Virus record (IMG/VR): IMGVR_UViG_3300042463_000724
Coordinates: 1-25,932 of that record
Reading direction: 5' to 3' (one strand)
DNA from: a virus
Length of the DNA stretch: 25,932 nucleotides
Position numbers and translations under genes: made by a program
In this document: piece after piece, positions 7,596-15,578 of the stretch
Numbering within the stretch: the first letter of the stretch is position 1
Layout: the number at the start of each line of letters is the position of its first letter
The notes under the pieces: generated by a model
What the model was told of the DNA's origin: nothing
Databases searched by the model: none
What the model saw: only the letters and a program-made list of their open reading frames with translations

Positions 7596-8723
7596 TTATA
7601 GGTCTGGATCAACTCCAAATTTTCTTTTGTACTCAATTTTGTACTGGTCTATTTTTCCTTCTGTCCTTAAATTGATAAGGTCTTTTACTGAAATATCAGA
7701 TTCAGGCTGCTTTGCAAACTGCTTTGTTGGCGGGGTGTGCTTTCCTTTGATCTGGTTTTTGATGTTGACCAGTTCGGTGTCAACGCTTGCTTTTAAATCA
7801 GCGACAGGCTTAACGACCGCGCTCAAAGAGTCTTTTACCATTGTAGCGAACTCTTGGAATTGCGCCACTGTAACATATTTATCTTCAACCGGGGCGGCTT
7901 GGGCTGGTTTTACTTCGGTAATCTTTCCGCCCGCTACCACGATAGAAGAACCGTCCGCTAGTGCATGTGTGCCGTCTGGTGCGTTGGTTGAGCTGCCACG
8001 AAGTGCAGAAGCGTCTGCTGCGTCACTTGTTACGGTGCTTCCGTCAGCTAACTTTAATTCCATCGATGCCTTTACAGGCGCAGCAACTGGAGCAGGTGCT
8101 GGTAACATATTTTTGATTTCTGATTTGAAATCCTCAAACATTTTTTTGAAGTCCATATTTTTTTTGATTGTTGCGTACTCTTTTTGCGTAGATACTTTCT
8201 TTGTGGCAAAGCCCAACGCCACGGCCTGATCTGCTGTAAGGCTTGTTTCTTCGTTCATCAATGGCTCAATAGCTGCCTGATTGTTGCCAGTTTTGCCGAT
8301 GTAGAATTGCATCAATCGCTGTTTGGATTCCTCCAACTGGCTAGCGATTGACTTCATTACATTTGCATCGCCTGAAACATTTTGAACGAGCGGGTTATGT
8401 ATAAAGAATTCTTGTGAGTCGTTTACGATTCGTTGATCTCCAGCCAAAAATATCTTTGTGGCAATGCTGCCAACTATTCCGCGCTGAACGGTAGTGATTT
8501 TGTAGCCTTCCGCTTTTTTTGATTCGAGATAGTTATAGATTGAATCGCCAGTGTCTACATATCCACCCGGTGAGTCTATCACTACAACGATGTCTTTTTT
8601 TGATATGGGGATTGCACGAAATTGGGCGATGATGTCAACGAGTTCAACGCCTTTTAAAAATGCGCCTGTCTGCTCGTCTTGTCCACTTCCAATCTGGCCA
8701 ATGATGAAAATATCCCCTTGCAT
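7596..8723 (-). CDS. Head maturation protease (ClpP/S14 type) with C-terminal scaffold region
   Basis: A 375-residue protein. Residues 1 to about 175 are a ClpP-like serine protease: 'VVVIDSPGGYVDTG' (about 46-59), catalytic Ser86 in RGIVGSIATKIFLAG, catalytic His109 in EFFIHNP. The usual acid position near NEETSLTADQA (about 157-167) reads Glu rather than Asp, a change that deserves a check. Residues about 200-375 are charged and helical with low-complexity Ala/Pro segments (LPAPAPVAAPVK) and 'VAQFQEFATMVKDSLSAVV', as expected for an internal scaffold that is removed on maturation. The capsid gene follows 33 bp downstream. The ATG at 8723 lies just downstream of the divergent control region shared with the + strand cassette. 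Confidence 0.85.
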   Translation of the reverse strand: MQGDIFIIGQIGSGQDEQTGAFLKGVELVDIIAQFRAIPISKKDIVVVIDSPGGYVDTGDSIYNYLESKKAEGYKITTVQRGIVGSIATKIFLAGDQRIVNDSQEFFIHNPLVQNVSGDANVMKSIASQLEESKQRLMQFYIGKTGNNQAAIEPLMNEETSLTADQAVALGFATKKVSTQKEYATIKKNMDFKKMFEDFKSEIKNMLPAPAPVAAPVKASMELKLADGSTVTSDAADASALRGSSTNAPDGTHALADGSSIVVAGGKITEVKPAQAAPVEDKYVTVAQFQEFATMVKDSLSAVVKPVADLKASVDTELVNIKNQIKGKHTPPTKQFAKQPESDISVKDLINLRTEGKIDQYKIEYKRKFGVDPDL

Positions 8724-8732
8724 GGGACAATG

Positions 8733-8762
8733 TTCGTTATATTAAGTTTTTTTTGTACTTTG
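8733..8762 (+). promoter_or_regulatory. Possible weak promoter for + strand cassette
   Basis: TTCG (8733-8736), a 19-nt spacer, then TACTTTG (8756-8762) resembles the Bacteroidota promoter TTTG-19-TAnnTTTG, with one mismatch in the upstream box and one base missing in the downstream box. The perfect 10-bp palindrome CTTTGCAAAG (8758-8767) overlaps it and could be an operator. It sits between the divergent protease gene and the cassette, where a promoter is needed. Confidence 0.4.
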
Positions 8763-8779
8763 CAAAGAATTACAGTAAC

Positions 8780-8815
8780 ATGAGAAAATTTATTGAAAAT
8801 GAAATAAGGTTTTAA
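8780..8815 (+). other. Possible 11-residue leader ORF (MRKFIENEIRF)
   Basis: This is a very short frame with an ATG 20 bp upstream of the stop-to-next-start gap before 8835. Its first 19 bases match 18 of 19 bases at the start of the 49-residue gene at 9142 (MKKFIE...). It may be a translated leader or the remnant of a duplicated gene start. There is no independent proof that it is translated. Confidence 0.25.
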
Positions 8816-8834
8816 AATTTAAAAACAAAAAGCG

Positions 8835-9116
8835 ATGGATAACAAACACTCAATTACCTCTTTTGAAGATGTCTGTAACACAGTTACAATGGAAAATAAG
8901 GACGCATTTTTAGCCGACCTTAATAAATGTATTGAAACTTATTTAGCCACAGTAACGCTAATTAGAGCTATGCACCCAGAAGCCTGTAACGATAAAAAAA
9001 ATTGGGAAATTTCTAAGTTGAAATACACATGGTTTGATGACGGTAAAAGTGGTTTAAAAGCTATGCGCTTTACAGACAAAGAAGGTAATACTAAAACCGT
9101 AAACTTTGAATCTTGA
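8835..9116 (+). CDS. Moron-like + strand protein, unknown
   Basis: A 93-residue acidic protein on the strand opposite to all surrounding late genes, with ATG at 8835 after an A-rich leader (AAAAACAAAAAGCG). The N-terminal half is helical (ENKDAFLADLNKCIETYLAT) with two Cys in the first 35 residues; the C-terminal half is beta-like with 'WEISKLKYTWFDDGKSGLKA' and 'MRFTDKEGNTKTVNFES'. No family is recognised. Its base composition is more A/T-rich than the adjacent virion genes. Orientation, own leader and position between the tail and head modules fit a moron: an extra gene carried for host-directed or superinfection functions. The function is unknown. Confidence 0.6.
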   Translation: MDNKHSITSFEDVCNTVTMENKDAFLADLNKCIETYLATVTLIRAMHPEACNDKKNWEISKLKYTWFDDGKSGLKAMRFTDKEGNTKTVNFES

Positions 9117-9141
9117 GCGATTAACTCAAAATTTTACTACC

Positions 9142-9291
9142 ATGAAAAAATTTATTGAAATAGGTAATGCCAGTAAGGATTGCCCTTATTGCTATTCAGA
9201 GGGTAAATTTGTTGTTTGCACGGAAAGTCCTAAGTGTAAAAAATGGGAACAACCTATGATGTCTCCGACATTGATGGCGGGGACATGCTAA
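9142..9291 (+). CDS. Small zinc-ribbon-like + strand protein
   Basis: A 49-residue protein starting at ATG 9142 (the frame is open upstream only to a TTG inside the previous gene's end, so ATG is preferred). It carries Cys14-x2-Cys17 (CPYC) and Cys26-x5-Cys32 (CTESPKC), a compact four-cysteine pattern that could bind one zinc ion, followed by a flexible tail ending GTC. It lies 25 bp after the 93-residue gene and converges with the - strand gene at 9288, overlapping its end by four bases. No specific family is recognised. DNA-, RNA- or protein-binding is possible. Confidence 0.5.
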   Translation: MKKFIEIGNASKDCPYCYSEGKFVVCTESPKCKKWEQPMMSPTLMAGTC

Positions 9292-9527
9292 TTACCGATC
9301 ATTACCCTGATCGATTTCCAGACCGTTGATTCGCACACATTGCACTTTATAGATGTCTCTATAACAGCCTCGGTTTTGTTCATCCCTTCATCCATGAACT
9401 TTTTAACAGACTCGACATAAACAGGGTAGCTTAACTTTGTGGGGGTTACGAACCCGATCATGACTAGGTTTTTGATTGTACCGTCACCGTAATAACGCTC
9501 TAACATTTTCTGTTTTTCTTCTGTCAT
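9288..9527 (-). CDS. Small HTH-like DNA-binding protein
   Basis: A 79-residue protein. The C-terminal part 'MNKTEAVIETSIKCNVCEST' continuing VWKSIRVM has the spacing of a helix-turn-helix (helix - turn NV - recognition helix ESTVWKSI), similar to homeodomain-like HTH segments that end 'vSestVwri'. The N-terminus is helical and charged. It follows the 55-residue gene by two bases and the tape measure operon further upstream, and it converges with the + strand cassette. A local regulator of the cassette or of late genes is an inference. Confidence 0.5.
   Translation of the reverse strand: MTEEKQKMLERYYGDGTIKNLVMIGFVTPTKLSYPVYVESVKKFMDEGMNKTEAVIETSIKCNVCESTVWKSIRVMIGN
9296..9313 (+). terminator. 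Possible weak terminator hairpin for + strand cassette
   Basis: CGATCA-TTACCC-TGATCG is a perfect 6-bp inverted repeat with a 6-nt loop, starting 4 bp after the stop of the + strand zinc-ribbon gene and lying inside the end of the convergent gene. It is followed by only a short T-rich stretch (ATTTCC), so termination would be weak. Confidence 0.25.
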
Positions 9528-9529
9528 AA

Positions 9530-9697
9530 TCAGTTAAACTGTCTACATGTCCCATCCTTATATAGATCAAGACTCTGAGACATATATTTCAAACCCATTA
9601 ATTTAAGGGCGGCACGATTTAAAGGCTCGTAAGATATACGAATAGGATTATTATTAAGCTTTTCATCAAATAAACGGATTCTAATTCTAGGTTTCAT
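9530..9697 (-). CDS. Small basic phage protein, unknown (55 aa)
   Basis: An ATG-to-TGA frame of 55 residues starting MKPRIRIRLFDEKLNNNPIR and ending KDGTCRQFN. It fills exactly the gap between the tape measure stop (4 bp upstream) and the HTH-like gene (2 bp downstream). This tight packing is the main support that it is a real gene. It is basic at the N-terminus, with no transmembrane segment or known motif. Confidence 0.5.
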   Translation of the reverse strand: MKPRIRIRLFDEKLNNNPIRISYEPLNRAALKLMGLKYMSQSLDLYKDGTCRQFN

Positions 9698-9701
9698 TTA
9701 T

Positions 9702-11684
9702 TTAAAATTGCGCCCTGTCTATTATTTCTGCGTAGTTTTTTTGGCCGTCATTAATGTCGGTTACCGCCACTTGCACCCGTAGGTTAGCAATGCTTTGTTC
9801 TAACCTTGTAAGGTCGAACATAGATGCTGAATCGCTTGTGATCGTTGAATTTGGGAAACCCATAACGCCCCCGTCCGCAAACTTTACCCCACCTCCAGCC
9901 GCGTTGATTGCGGAAAGCACCGGGCGAAACATTGAAGTGGAACGCTTGTTTATTATAGCCTCGCCTCCCTCGGCCTCGAATCCAAGTCTTCCACCTACGG
10001 AAAAAGGGATGCCGCCATTTGCGTGGCTAGGGCCATTGAGTACCCCACCGTTGTTGAACATTTTTAGTAGTCCGCCTTTTTCAAACTTGTTTATCTGTGA
10101 AATGTTTGCCAGACCCGTTGCAATTGTTGTAGCTACGGCAAATATATTGTAAGGGAAAGGCAACTTTAATTGAGCGTTTGCGCCCGCGTATGTATCAACA
10201 CCCGCCTGAATGCTGGCCAGTACCTTACCTTCGGCTGTTTGTTGGCCTACTATCCTAGAAAATTGACCTGCTGCACCCGATACTATCCCTAGTTTTTGTT
10301 GTTCACCAAAATTCTTTAGTGCTATTTCTTGGTCAGTCCTTTGCTTCAATCTTTGCAAAGCATTTTCATTTCTTTTTATGTCGGATTCGGTTTCTGTATT
10401 TTCTTCTTCCAAAAACCAATCTTTGCTCCTTTGTAGTTCTTCAACTGTTCTTTCAAACTCAGCATCGCGCCTCCTTATGTCTGCTACTTCTGCCTCAAAA
10501 GATTTAGCATTGATAAAGTCGTAAAGTTCTTGAAGTATCTTTTTCTTTTCTTCGTTTTCATCGCGCAAAAGTTGCAATCTAAATTCACTGTCTGCAATCT
10601 CGCGTTCACGTGCAACTTGTGAACGTACTTTTGCTTCCTCTTCTTGTTTTAAAAACGCAGCATCTTGCGCGTTCTGTATTTTTTCTTGAAGTGCGAGCGT
10701 GGCCGTGGAGGCGTTGACCCTCGCAGCGTATGCCTCTGCCACTTGTTTTTTTTCTTCGAATGACAGCTTTTCGGATGCTATCAGCCTTTGAACGTAAGCC
10801 TCTAATGCTTCTCCCTGTATTCTTCTCTCTTTGTTTTCAAATCCTATTTTTTCAATTATTGCCGCGCTCTTTCTGTTTTCATATGCTACCTTTTTTTCGG
10901 TTGATGTTTTTTCAAGTTCTTCGGCTTGCTTTAATAACTCGATCCTTTCTTTTTCGGTAAGGTTTCTGTTTTTTGATTGGATAATCAACGCCTTTATTTG
11001 CGCTTCCGTACCTGCGGTTGTTGCTATCAGCTTTGCCTCTTCGTCTTCAAGTTCGCGGAATTCTTCGCGCAATCTTTGAGCTTCTCTTTGAGCGTTTTTA
11101 AATTCTTGTGCTAGTTTACCTGTTTTCGCTGCGGCCTCCGATATGTTTCCAGTTAACACACTACCCAACACGCTGGCAATGGATGCGAGATTATCTACAA
11201 GGAATCTAGCTGCCTCTGTTATGCTTCCAATAACATCTTCAAAGAAATCCAATGCTGGTTCGCTTCTTTTTAATGCGGCTGTCAATAAACCAACTACTGC
11301 GGCAACGGTTGCAAGTATCGCCCCTATTGGCGTAGCAATAAAAGCAAGTGCCTGTTTGGTCATGGTGAGAATACCTTGCCCCGCGCTTACCGCCCCGCCT
11401 GTAAATTTGTCTAATGCCGGGATTGCTTCTTGAATGTCTTTTTTGTAATTACCGACATTCATGCGTTGTTTATTCAGCGCATCAATGTTTGATTTTATCT
11501 TTGCATTGTTTGCGTCAATCGCTTGGTTGAGCGATTGAACAGTAGCCCTACCCTCTGCGGTTTGCAAGTTTGCTTCATTCCGCGCCTTTGTCATTTCTTT
11601 GACCGCAGCCCGCAGCGAGTTGATAGACTGGACGCTCTCGCCTTCGTCTATCTTAACATCAATCAATACCTCCTCTTTTGCCAT
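9702..11684 (-). CDS. Tail tape measure protein
   Basis: A 660-residue protein with tape-measure architecture: an N-terminal charged coiled region (NSLRAAVKEMTKARNEANLQ), a hydrophobic segment around residues 108-140 (ALAFIATPIGAILATVAAVV), a long heptad-rich coiled coil about 190-470 full of Glu/Lys/Gln/Arg, a second hydrophobic stretch about 510-530 (YNIFAVATTIATGLANISQI) and a Gly-rich C-terminus (GGLLKMFNNGGVLNGPSHAN) of the kind cleaved or packed at the tail tip. It sets tail length and helps DNA passage through the host membrane. At about 1.5 angstrom per residue the tail would be near 100 nm. It starts 6 bp after the distal-tail gene. No muramidase domain is visible. Confidence 0.85.
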   Translation of the reverse strand: MAKEEVLIDVKIDEGESVQSINSLRAAVKEMTKARNEANLQTAEGRATVQSLNQAIDANNAKIKSNIDALNKQRMNVGNYKKDIQEAIPALDKFTGGAVSAGQGILTMTKQALAFIATPIGAILATVAAVVGLLTAALKRSEPALDFFEDVIGSITEAARFLVDNLASIASVLGSVLTGNISEAAAKTGKLAQEFKNAQREAQRLREEFRELEDEEAKLIATTAGTEAQIKALIIQSKNRNLTEKERIELLKQAEELEKTSTEKKVAYENRKSAAIIEKIGFENKERRIQGEALEAYVQRLIASEKLSFEEKKQVAEAYAARVNASTATLALQEKIQNAQDAAFLKQEEEAKVRSQVAREREIADSEFRLQLLRDENEEKKKILQELYDFINAKSFEAEVADIRRRDAEFERTVEELQRSKDWFLEEENTETESDIKRNENALQRLKQRTDQEIALKNFGEQQKLGIVSGAAGQFSRIVGQQTAEGKVLASIQAGVDTYAGANAQLKLPFPYNIFAVATTIATGLANISQINKFEKGGLLKMFNNGGVLNGPSHANGGIPFSVGGRLGFEAEGGEAIINKRSTSMFRPVLSAINAAGGGVKFADGGVMGFPNSTITSDSASMFDLTRLEQSIANLRVQVAVTDINDGQKNYAEIIDRAQF

Positions 11685-11690
11685 CGCCTC

Positions 11691-13517
11691 TTATTGAATT
11701 TTGAACAGTTCTACTTTTGTTATACTTCCAGCACCTTTTGTCCTTCCAGAATTATATTTATCTATTTTGTTTATCAGATAACAACTACCTGCATCAAAAA
11801 TTAGTTTGTGTGGATCGTAATTTGCAATGTCTGTTTCTGTCAGGTTATACTCATGTTTGCAAATCTTGTTTTTTTGCAGCGCAAATGATAATGATGGATA
11901 GAACTTTGAAATAAAGTATCTGAAAGAACTATCCTTTGGCTGACTTGCGTCTGCGTGGTAAGCCAATTTGTAATCAGTCCGTGGCGTTGAATCAAATGTT
12001 ATCGCTGCCTCGTTTGTTCTTGACTTTAATGTACCAATCATTAAAGGCGGTTCATCTTTTACGTCATCTATTCCGGTACTTGTTGAATCATACGCTGCAT
12101 AGCTCATTACTTCATAACCTGTACCAGTCCATCTTTTGACATTGGCAAAAACCGAAGTAAAGAAATCTTTTACGGCCTGTAATGCTGTGTTTGCAATTGA
12201 AAGGTTACCAGAGCCTAAAAATTTATCTTTGGCATCGTCATTGTGTAAAAAATAATTCGCTTGAGCGTAATTAGTTTTAAAATCAATAGCCGACTTTTTA
12301 CGGTTCACCCTTTTGTTTGTCCAGTCAACCGCGTTGCCAGTATCGTTGCAAATTTCTTCCAGTGTTTTTAAAATCAATGTATTGCCTTGCAGCTTGTAGA
12401 CTATGCCGAAGCGCACAAAGAAATCTTTTAGAATGTCTTTTAACGATGTCTTGCTTGCAAGTCGATTCCAATAAACATTTGTTCTTACCACATTTAACGT
12501 ATCAACTATCTCAACCTTGCAACTAGGCGCAAAGGTTATGATTGTAACATTGTCCGTTGGGAAACCAGCGTCTTTTATATACCTTATCCTGATTGTGATT
12601 GTCTGGCTTGTTATGAGCGTTTGGTCATTGAACTCATAAACAAATGTTCCTGATGTATTTGCCGTGATCGGTGTACCAGTCCCAAAAGTTCCAACGGTTA
12701 CACCAGCCGCCTCTACCACTACATTTGATGTTGACCCTCCGCCTTTTGTGAATGTAATTGACGTGAAATTTACAGTGATTTTTATATTTGCCCTGATGCC
12801 AAAAGGAACATTTTGCACGGGCATTACCATGTCCACCTGATTGCTGGTGTTAAAAAAATTGAATGTTGATGTGGTAGGTACGTTTGAATTGTTATACCCG
12901 TCTTTATATTTAAAAGCTGTGATAGGCGTACAAACCAAATCTGTAAGGTCTGAATTTGAAAGTATCGAAGCACTCAAAGAATATCCTGTAAGCTGTAATA
13001 TTTTTTGAATAAGTGTTCCATAAAAATAGCAAGGCAGAAAATAGTTTTGCTCGTAAATTGATGAGCGTCCCCAGTTCATGACGGCCGCAACAAAATTGCT
13101 TGTGTTTAATCTCGCAGCATCAATCGCACTTGCAGCCCATGAGCTATTGCCGAAATCAATGTTTGAAAGGTCTTTGCCTTCGATAAAAGAAATGATAGAA
13201 ACAAATGAATCGTAAATAACTATTGAATAATTCTCTCCATCGAATCCAATTATCTGACATTTACCGTTGATTGTTTCAATACCATTTTGAACGACCTTGC
13301 AATCTTGCAAAGCATATTGAAAAGTTCCGTTTGAATTTACCAGCTTTGCATTTTGAAAAACCCGATTGTTGCGTTCGGTGTCGCTTGCTTTTATTGTATT
13401 TGAAAACGAAGCGTAGTTTTTAGAAAGGTCGCCAATATCAACCCTTTGTATTGTCCAAGCTATTTTGGTGTTCGGGTCGAGGTCTATCAGTTGGCCGTCA
13501 ATGTAAACTACATCCAT
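11691..13517 (-). CDS. Tail tip/baseplate hub-like protein
   Basis: A 608-residue protein starting MDVVYIDGQLIDLDPNTKIA. Its first part ('IAWTIQRVDIGDLSKNYASF', 'SNTIKASDTERNNRVFQNAK') has the style of the Bacteroidota phage tail proteins that occupy the hub position. The middle contains a Ser/Thr/Val-rich beta insert (about residues 240-320), and the C-terminal part has 'LKDILKDFFVRFGIVYKLQG' plus 'LEEICNDTGNAVDWTNKRVN'. Hub proteins (T4 gp27/siphophage Tal type) close the tube and carry fibres. It lies directly upstream of the tape measure rather than downstream as in most siphoviruses. The role is inferred from size, style and neighbours. Confidence 0.6.
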   Translation of the reverse strand: MDVVYIDGQLIDLDPNTKIAWTIQRVDIGDLSKNYASFSNTIKASDTERNNRVFQNAKLVNSNGTFQYALQDCKVVQNGIETINGKCQIIGFDGENYSIVIYDSFVSIISFIEGKDLSNIDFGNSSWAASAIDAARLNTSNFVAAVMNWGRSSIYEQNYFLPCYFYGTLIQKILQLTGYSLSASILSNSDLTDLVCTPITAFKYKDGYNNSNVPTTSTFNFFNTSNQVDMVMPVQNVPFGIRANIKITVNFTSITFTKGGGSTSNVVVEAAGVTVGTFGTGTPITANTSGTFVYEFNDQTLITSQTITIRIRYIKDAGFPTDNVTIITFAPSCKVEIVDTLNVVRTNVYWNRLASKTSLKDILKDFFVRFGIVYKLQGNTLILKTLEEICNDTGNAVDWTNKRVNRKKSAIDFKTNYAQANYFLHNDDAKDKFLGSGNLSIANTALQAVKDFFTSVFANVKRWTGTGYEVMSYAAYDSTSTGIDDVKDEPPLMIGTLKSRTNEAAITFDSTPRTDYKLAYHADASQPKDSSFRYFISKFYPSLSFALQKNKICKHEYNLTETDIANYDPHKLIFDAGSCYLINKIDKYNSGRTKGAGSITKVELFKIQ

Positions 13518-13763
13518 CTATCCCTTACGTGAAAATTTTACAAGCCTATTTTTTTCGAAATACTTTATATTGCGATTATTGATAAGAACTAGGTTAGAAT
13601 CTGTTTTAAAGATTCTTTCTTTTTCTACTTTGTCAGTTCTTACGATTGCTTCTTTTACATACCTATCCCCGCGCCAATAGGTAATCGAATCATTTTTTAT
13701 CTCAACTACACCTGCGCACCAGTGCGAGTTGAACCAAAACGAAATGTAGATTATCTCTTTCAT
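13518..13763 (-). CDS. Small phage protein between two large tail genes
   Basis: An 81-residue basic protein packed without gaps (0 bp to the next start, 3 bp from the previous stop). It starts MKEIIYISFWFNSHWCAGVV, then 'IKNDSITYWRGDRYVKEAIV' and a Lys/Arg-rich end (YFEKNRLVKFSRKG). The first 20 residues are hydrophobic and aromatic, but a true membrane segment is doubtful. No family is recognised. Position suggests a tail assembly or accessory role. Confidence 0.55.
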   Translation of the reverse strand: MKEIIYISFWFNSHWCAGVVEIKNDSITYWRGDRYVKEAIVRTDKVEKERIFKTDSNLVLINNRNIKYFEKNRLVKFSRKG

Positions 13764-13766
13764 GTT

Positions 13767-15224
13767 TTAATAAATTTCAGGCAGTTCAATAGTGATCTGT
13801 ATTTTGTGCAAATTGAAACGTGTCTTTGTGCTTTGTTCGGTAGGGATAACGATAACCCCCGTCTTTTTACCTGTGGCATCCATCATGTAGACTTGTGAAC
13901 CGATGCGAGCCTGGGACTTGTTTATTAATGTGGTAAGCTCAGTGTATGCTGGTTCGTAGACTTCGCCTAATGTATTCAGTTCGTTGATTGCATCGAATTC
14001 GTTAAGTGATAAATTGGAGGCAAACAAAACATACCGCTTTGCTTTGCGGCCATTGTCATGTCGGTAAGAATAGCTTTGGTTGAATTGGAACATCCAGAAC
14101 GCATCCCCTCCCAATGAATTGCGCCAATACAATAGCACTGGGTTGCTGCAAGCTTCTTTAATGTTTATCAACAAAGACTGAGATAAATTTGAAACAGCTT
14201 GATAGGCCAATTGTAAATAATAAGCATTTGCTGGGATCGCTAATTGATTTGCTGGGCTTATTCTTATCAATCTTCCAGCGTTTGGAACTTTGGTGATTAT
14301 AAATGAACCAATAAGGCCAAAATTAATGTCGAAGTATTGGATTGTAAAATTTGAATTCGTTGTTTGATTGTCGCTCGTTATCGTATGGATTGAAAAAGGG
14401 AAACCGCGCCAAATGCTTGGGCGTGTGAACTTTGTTAGGAAAAAAGCCAATGGTGTGGCGTTCTCAAAATTAACGTACTCGGCCAAATTACCACCGTAAA
14501 GTTCGCCAATCTGACGCGCTCCGTAGAGGGCAAAAAACTGATTTGCCGAGTCGTTAGTTTCTGTTTCCGTTGAGTTAGTCCATACTTCTGTGTAGCGGAT
14601 ATAAAACTTTACGTATGCGTTGCCTATGTTTGTTAAACTGGTCGTTCGGTCATCATGCGTTACAAATCCAGTAACATAATCAGCTAAATTATCTGGTGAA
14701 AGGTTGTTAAGCAAAGGTGTGGCAACATCAATTAACACATTGCCTGACGGGTCGGGTGAATATGATAGTGTACTTAAAAGAACATTGGTTCTAACACTAT
14801 TTGCTGGAATGTCAAATATTTCATTCGCATAAATGCCAACTTCAACGCGGTAGTTAGTGCGCTGCAATAGATTGATAAAACCAGTTGAAGCAGCAGAGCC
14901 TACCCAACTACCTGCTTCAAAAACAACTACACTATTCGCAGCGTTTGTAACAGATACAACTGTTAGCGTTTTTTTGTAAAAAAACAAATCGTCCGTTTGG
15001 ACATAAATCTTTGACCCTGCAACGACAGGCCCACCTTGTGCTGATGTGAGGGTTGTTAGGTTTGTGTTTACAGTAATCTGTAATGCACCTGCATTATTGG
15101 CCACGGCTGTAATGTTGTAATCCTTTCGCGTCATCTTATACACGATTGGATTCTTCGCAGCATTCCATCTTGACGTGTTGCCGCCAATGGTTGTGCTAGG
15201 CCGTTGGGTTACTGTTAGGCTCAT
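13767..15224 (-). CDS. Distal tail-like structural protein
   Basis: A 485-residue beta-rich protein (MSLTVTQRPSTTIGGNTSRW at the start). Phrases such as 'NAAKNPIVYKMTRKDY', 'NYRVEVGIYANEIFDIPANS' and the C-terminal 'SLNEFDAINELNTLGEVYEP', 'YTELTTLINKSQARIGSQ' fit Bacteroidota phage tail proteins that take the Dit (distal tail) position. Dit-type hexamers join tube and baseplate. The stop is 3 bp before the 81-residue gene and the start overlaps the previous gene by ATGA. The assignment is by position and style. Confidence 0.6.
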   Translation of the reverse strand: MSLTVTQRPSTTIGGNTSRWNAAKNPIVYKMTRKDYNITAVANNAGALQITVNTNLTTLTSAQGGPVVAGSKIYVQTDDLFFYKKTLTVVSVTNAANSVVVFEAGSWVGSAASTGFINLLQRTNYRVEVGIYANEIFDIPANSVRTNVLLSTLSYSPDPSGNVLIDVATPLLNNLSPDNLADYVTGFVTHDDRTTSLTNIGNAYVKFYIRYTEVWTNSTETETNDSANQFFALYGARQIGELYGGNLAEYVNFENATPLAFFLTKFTRPSIWRGFPFSIHTITSDNQTTNSNFTIQYFDINFGLIGSFIITKVPNAGRLIRISPANQLAIPANAYYLQLAYQAVSNLSQSLLINIKEACSNPVLLYWRNSLGGDAFWMFQFNQSYSYRHDNGRKAKRYVLFASNLSLNEFDAINELNTLGEVYEPAYTELTTLINKSQARIGSQVYMMDATGKKTGVIVIPTEQSTKTRFNLHKIQITIELPEIY

Positions 15225-15460
15225 TTCATTTCTTTTGTTTTAAACATTTTGCCGACCGTGCGCAAATCGATAATGTCGATCTTAGCAAAAGGCAGTTCAA
15301 AGATTTTATCTTCCAAAAAAAATATTCTTTGATTAATCGAATTTTTGATAATATACTTTTCGTCATCGTTCAATAACATCTTAACCAATTTGTGGCGAAC
15401 AAGGGTAAAGAAAGTTTTTTTTACTTTTGTTTGTGCAATCATTCTATTAAGAGCAATCAT
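15221..15460 (-). CDS. Small basic phage protein, start next to a GC-rich element
   Basis: A 79-residue protein from ATG 15460 (MIALNRMIAQTKVKKTFFTL..., ending GKMFKTKEMK). The frame is open back to ATG 15580, but those 40 extra residues are encoded entirely by the GC-rich palindromic element (15461-15578) and read as low-quality sequence (Arg/Ala/Ser/Pro-rich). ATG 15460, or 15442 (MIAQTKVKK), is therefore more likely the original start. The protein is Lys/Phe/Ile-rich with 'ILDLRTVGKMF'-like C-terminal phrasing (IDIIDLRTVGKMF). Its IAQTKVK repeats the C-terminal phrase of the upstream gp10-like protein because a 17-bp sequence is duplicated. The function is unknown. Confidence 0.5.
   Translation of the reverse strand: MIALNRMIAQTKVKKTFFTLVRHKLVKMLLNDDEKYIIKNSINQRIFFLEDKIFELPFAKIDIIDLRTVGKMFKTKEMK
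15423..15439. repeat. Left copy of 17-bp direct repeat
   Basis: ACTTTTGTTTGTGCAAT occurs here and again at 15620-15636, 197 bp apart, with no match beyond the 17 bases. The pair brackets the GC-rich palindromic element. It looks like a target duplication, a recombination scar or a local duplication of the gp10-like gene's end. Confidence 0.7.
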
Positions 15461-15578
15461 AAAAGCGGACGGGGGACTTGCTGCGTCCCTGCTTCGCTGG
15501 CGTCCTCTTAACGAGGCGTAGCCCGCGTGGATTATCCTTTTCAGGCCGCGACCATATTTAACGATACCGTCCGCTTTC
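15461..15578. repeat. GC-rich palindromic element (MITE/REP-like candidate) with 11-bp terminal inverted repeat
   Basis: The termini AAAGCGGACGG (15462-15472) and CCGTCCGCTTT (15567-15577) are perfect inverted repeats. Between them lie further hairpins: GGGAC-TTGCTGC-GTCCC and CCTC-TTAAC-GAGG, plus a CGCG...CGCG pair, so the whole would fold as a multi-branched stem. It is clearly richer in G+C than the flanking phage DNA. It begins at the stop of the gp10-like gene and ends directly before the ATG at 15460, so it sits exactly in a gene junction. A non-autonomous repeat or a structured RNA element are both possible. Confidence 0.55.

Noticed and set aside
7561-8229. Long + strand frame of 222 codons opposite the protease gene
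   Set aside because: It is a shadow of the ClpP-type gene: Phe/Ser-rich, no family resemblance, and it crosses the real gene's coding bias.
9106-9141. TTG start for the zinc-ribbon gene
   Set aside because: It lies inside the end of the previous gene; the ATG at 9142 has a normal position and an A-rich leader.
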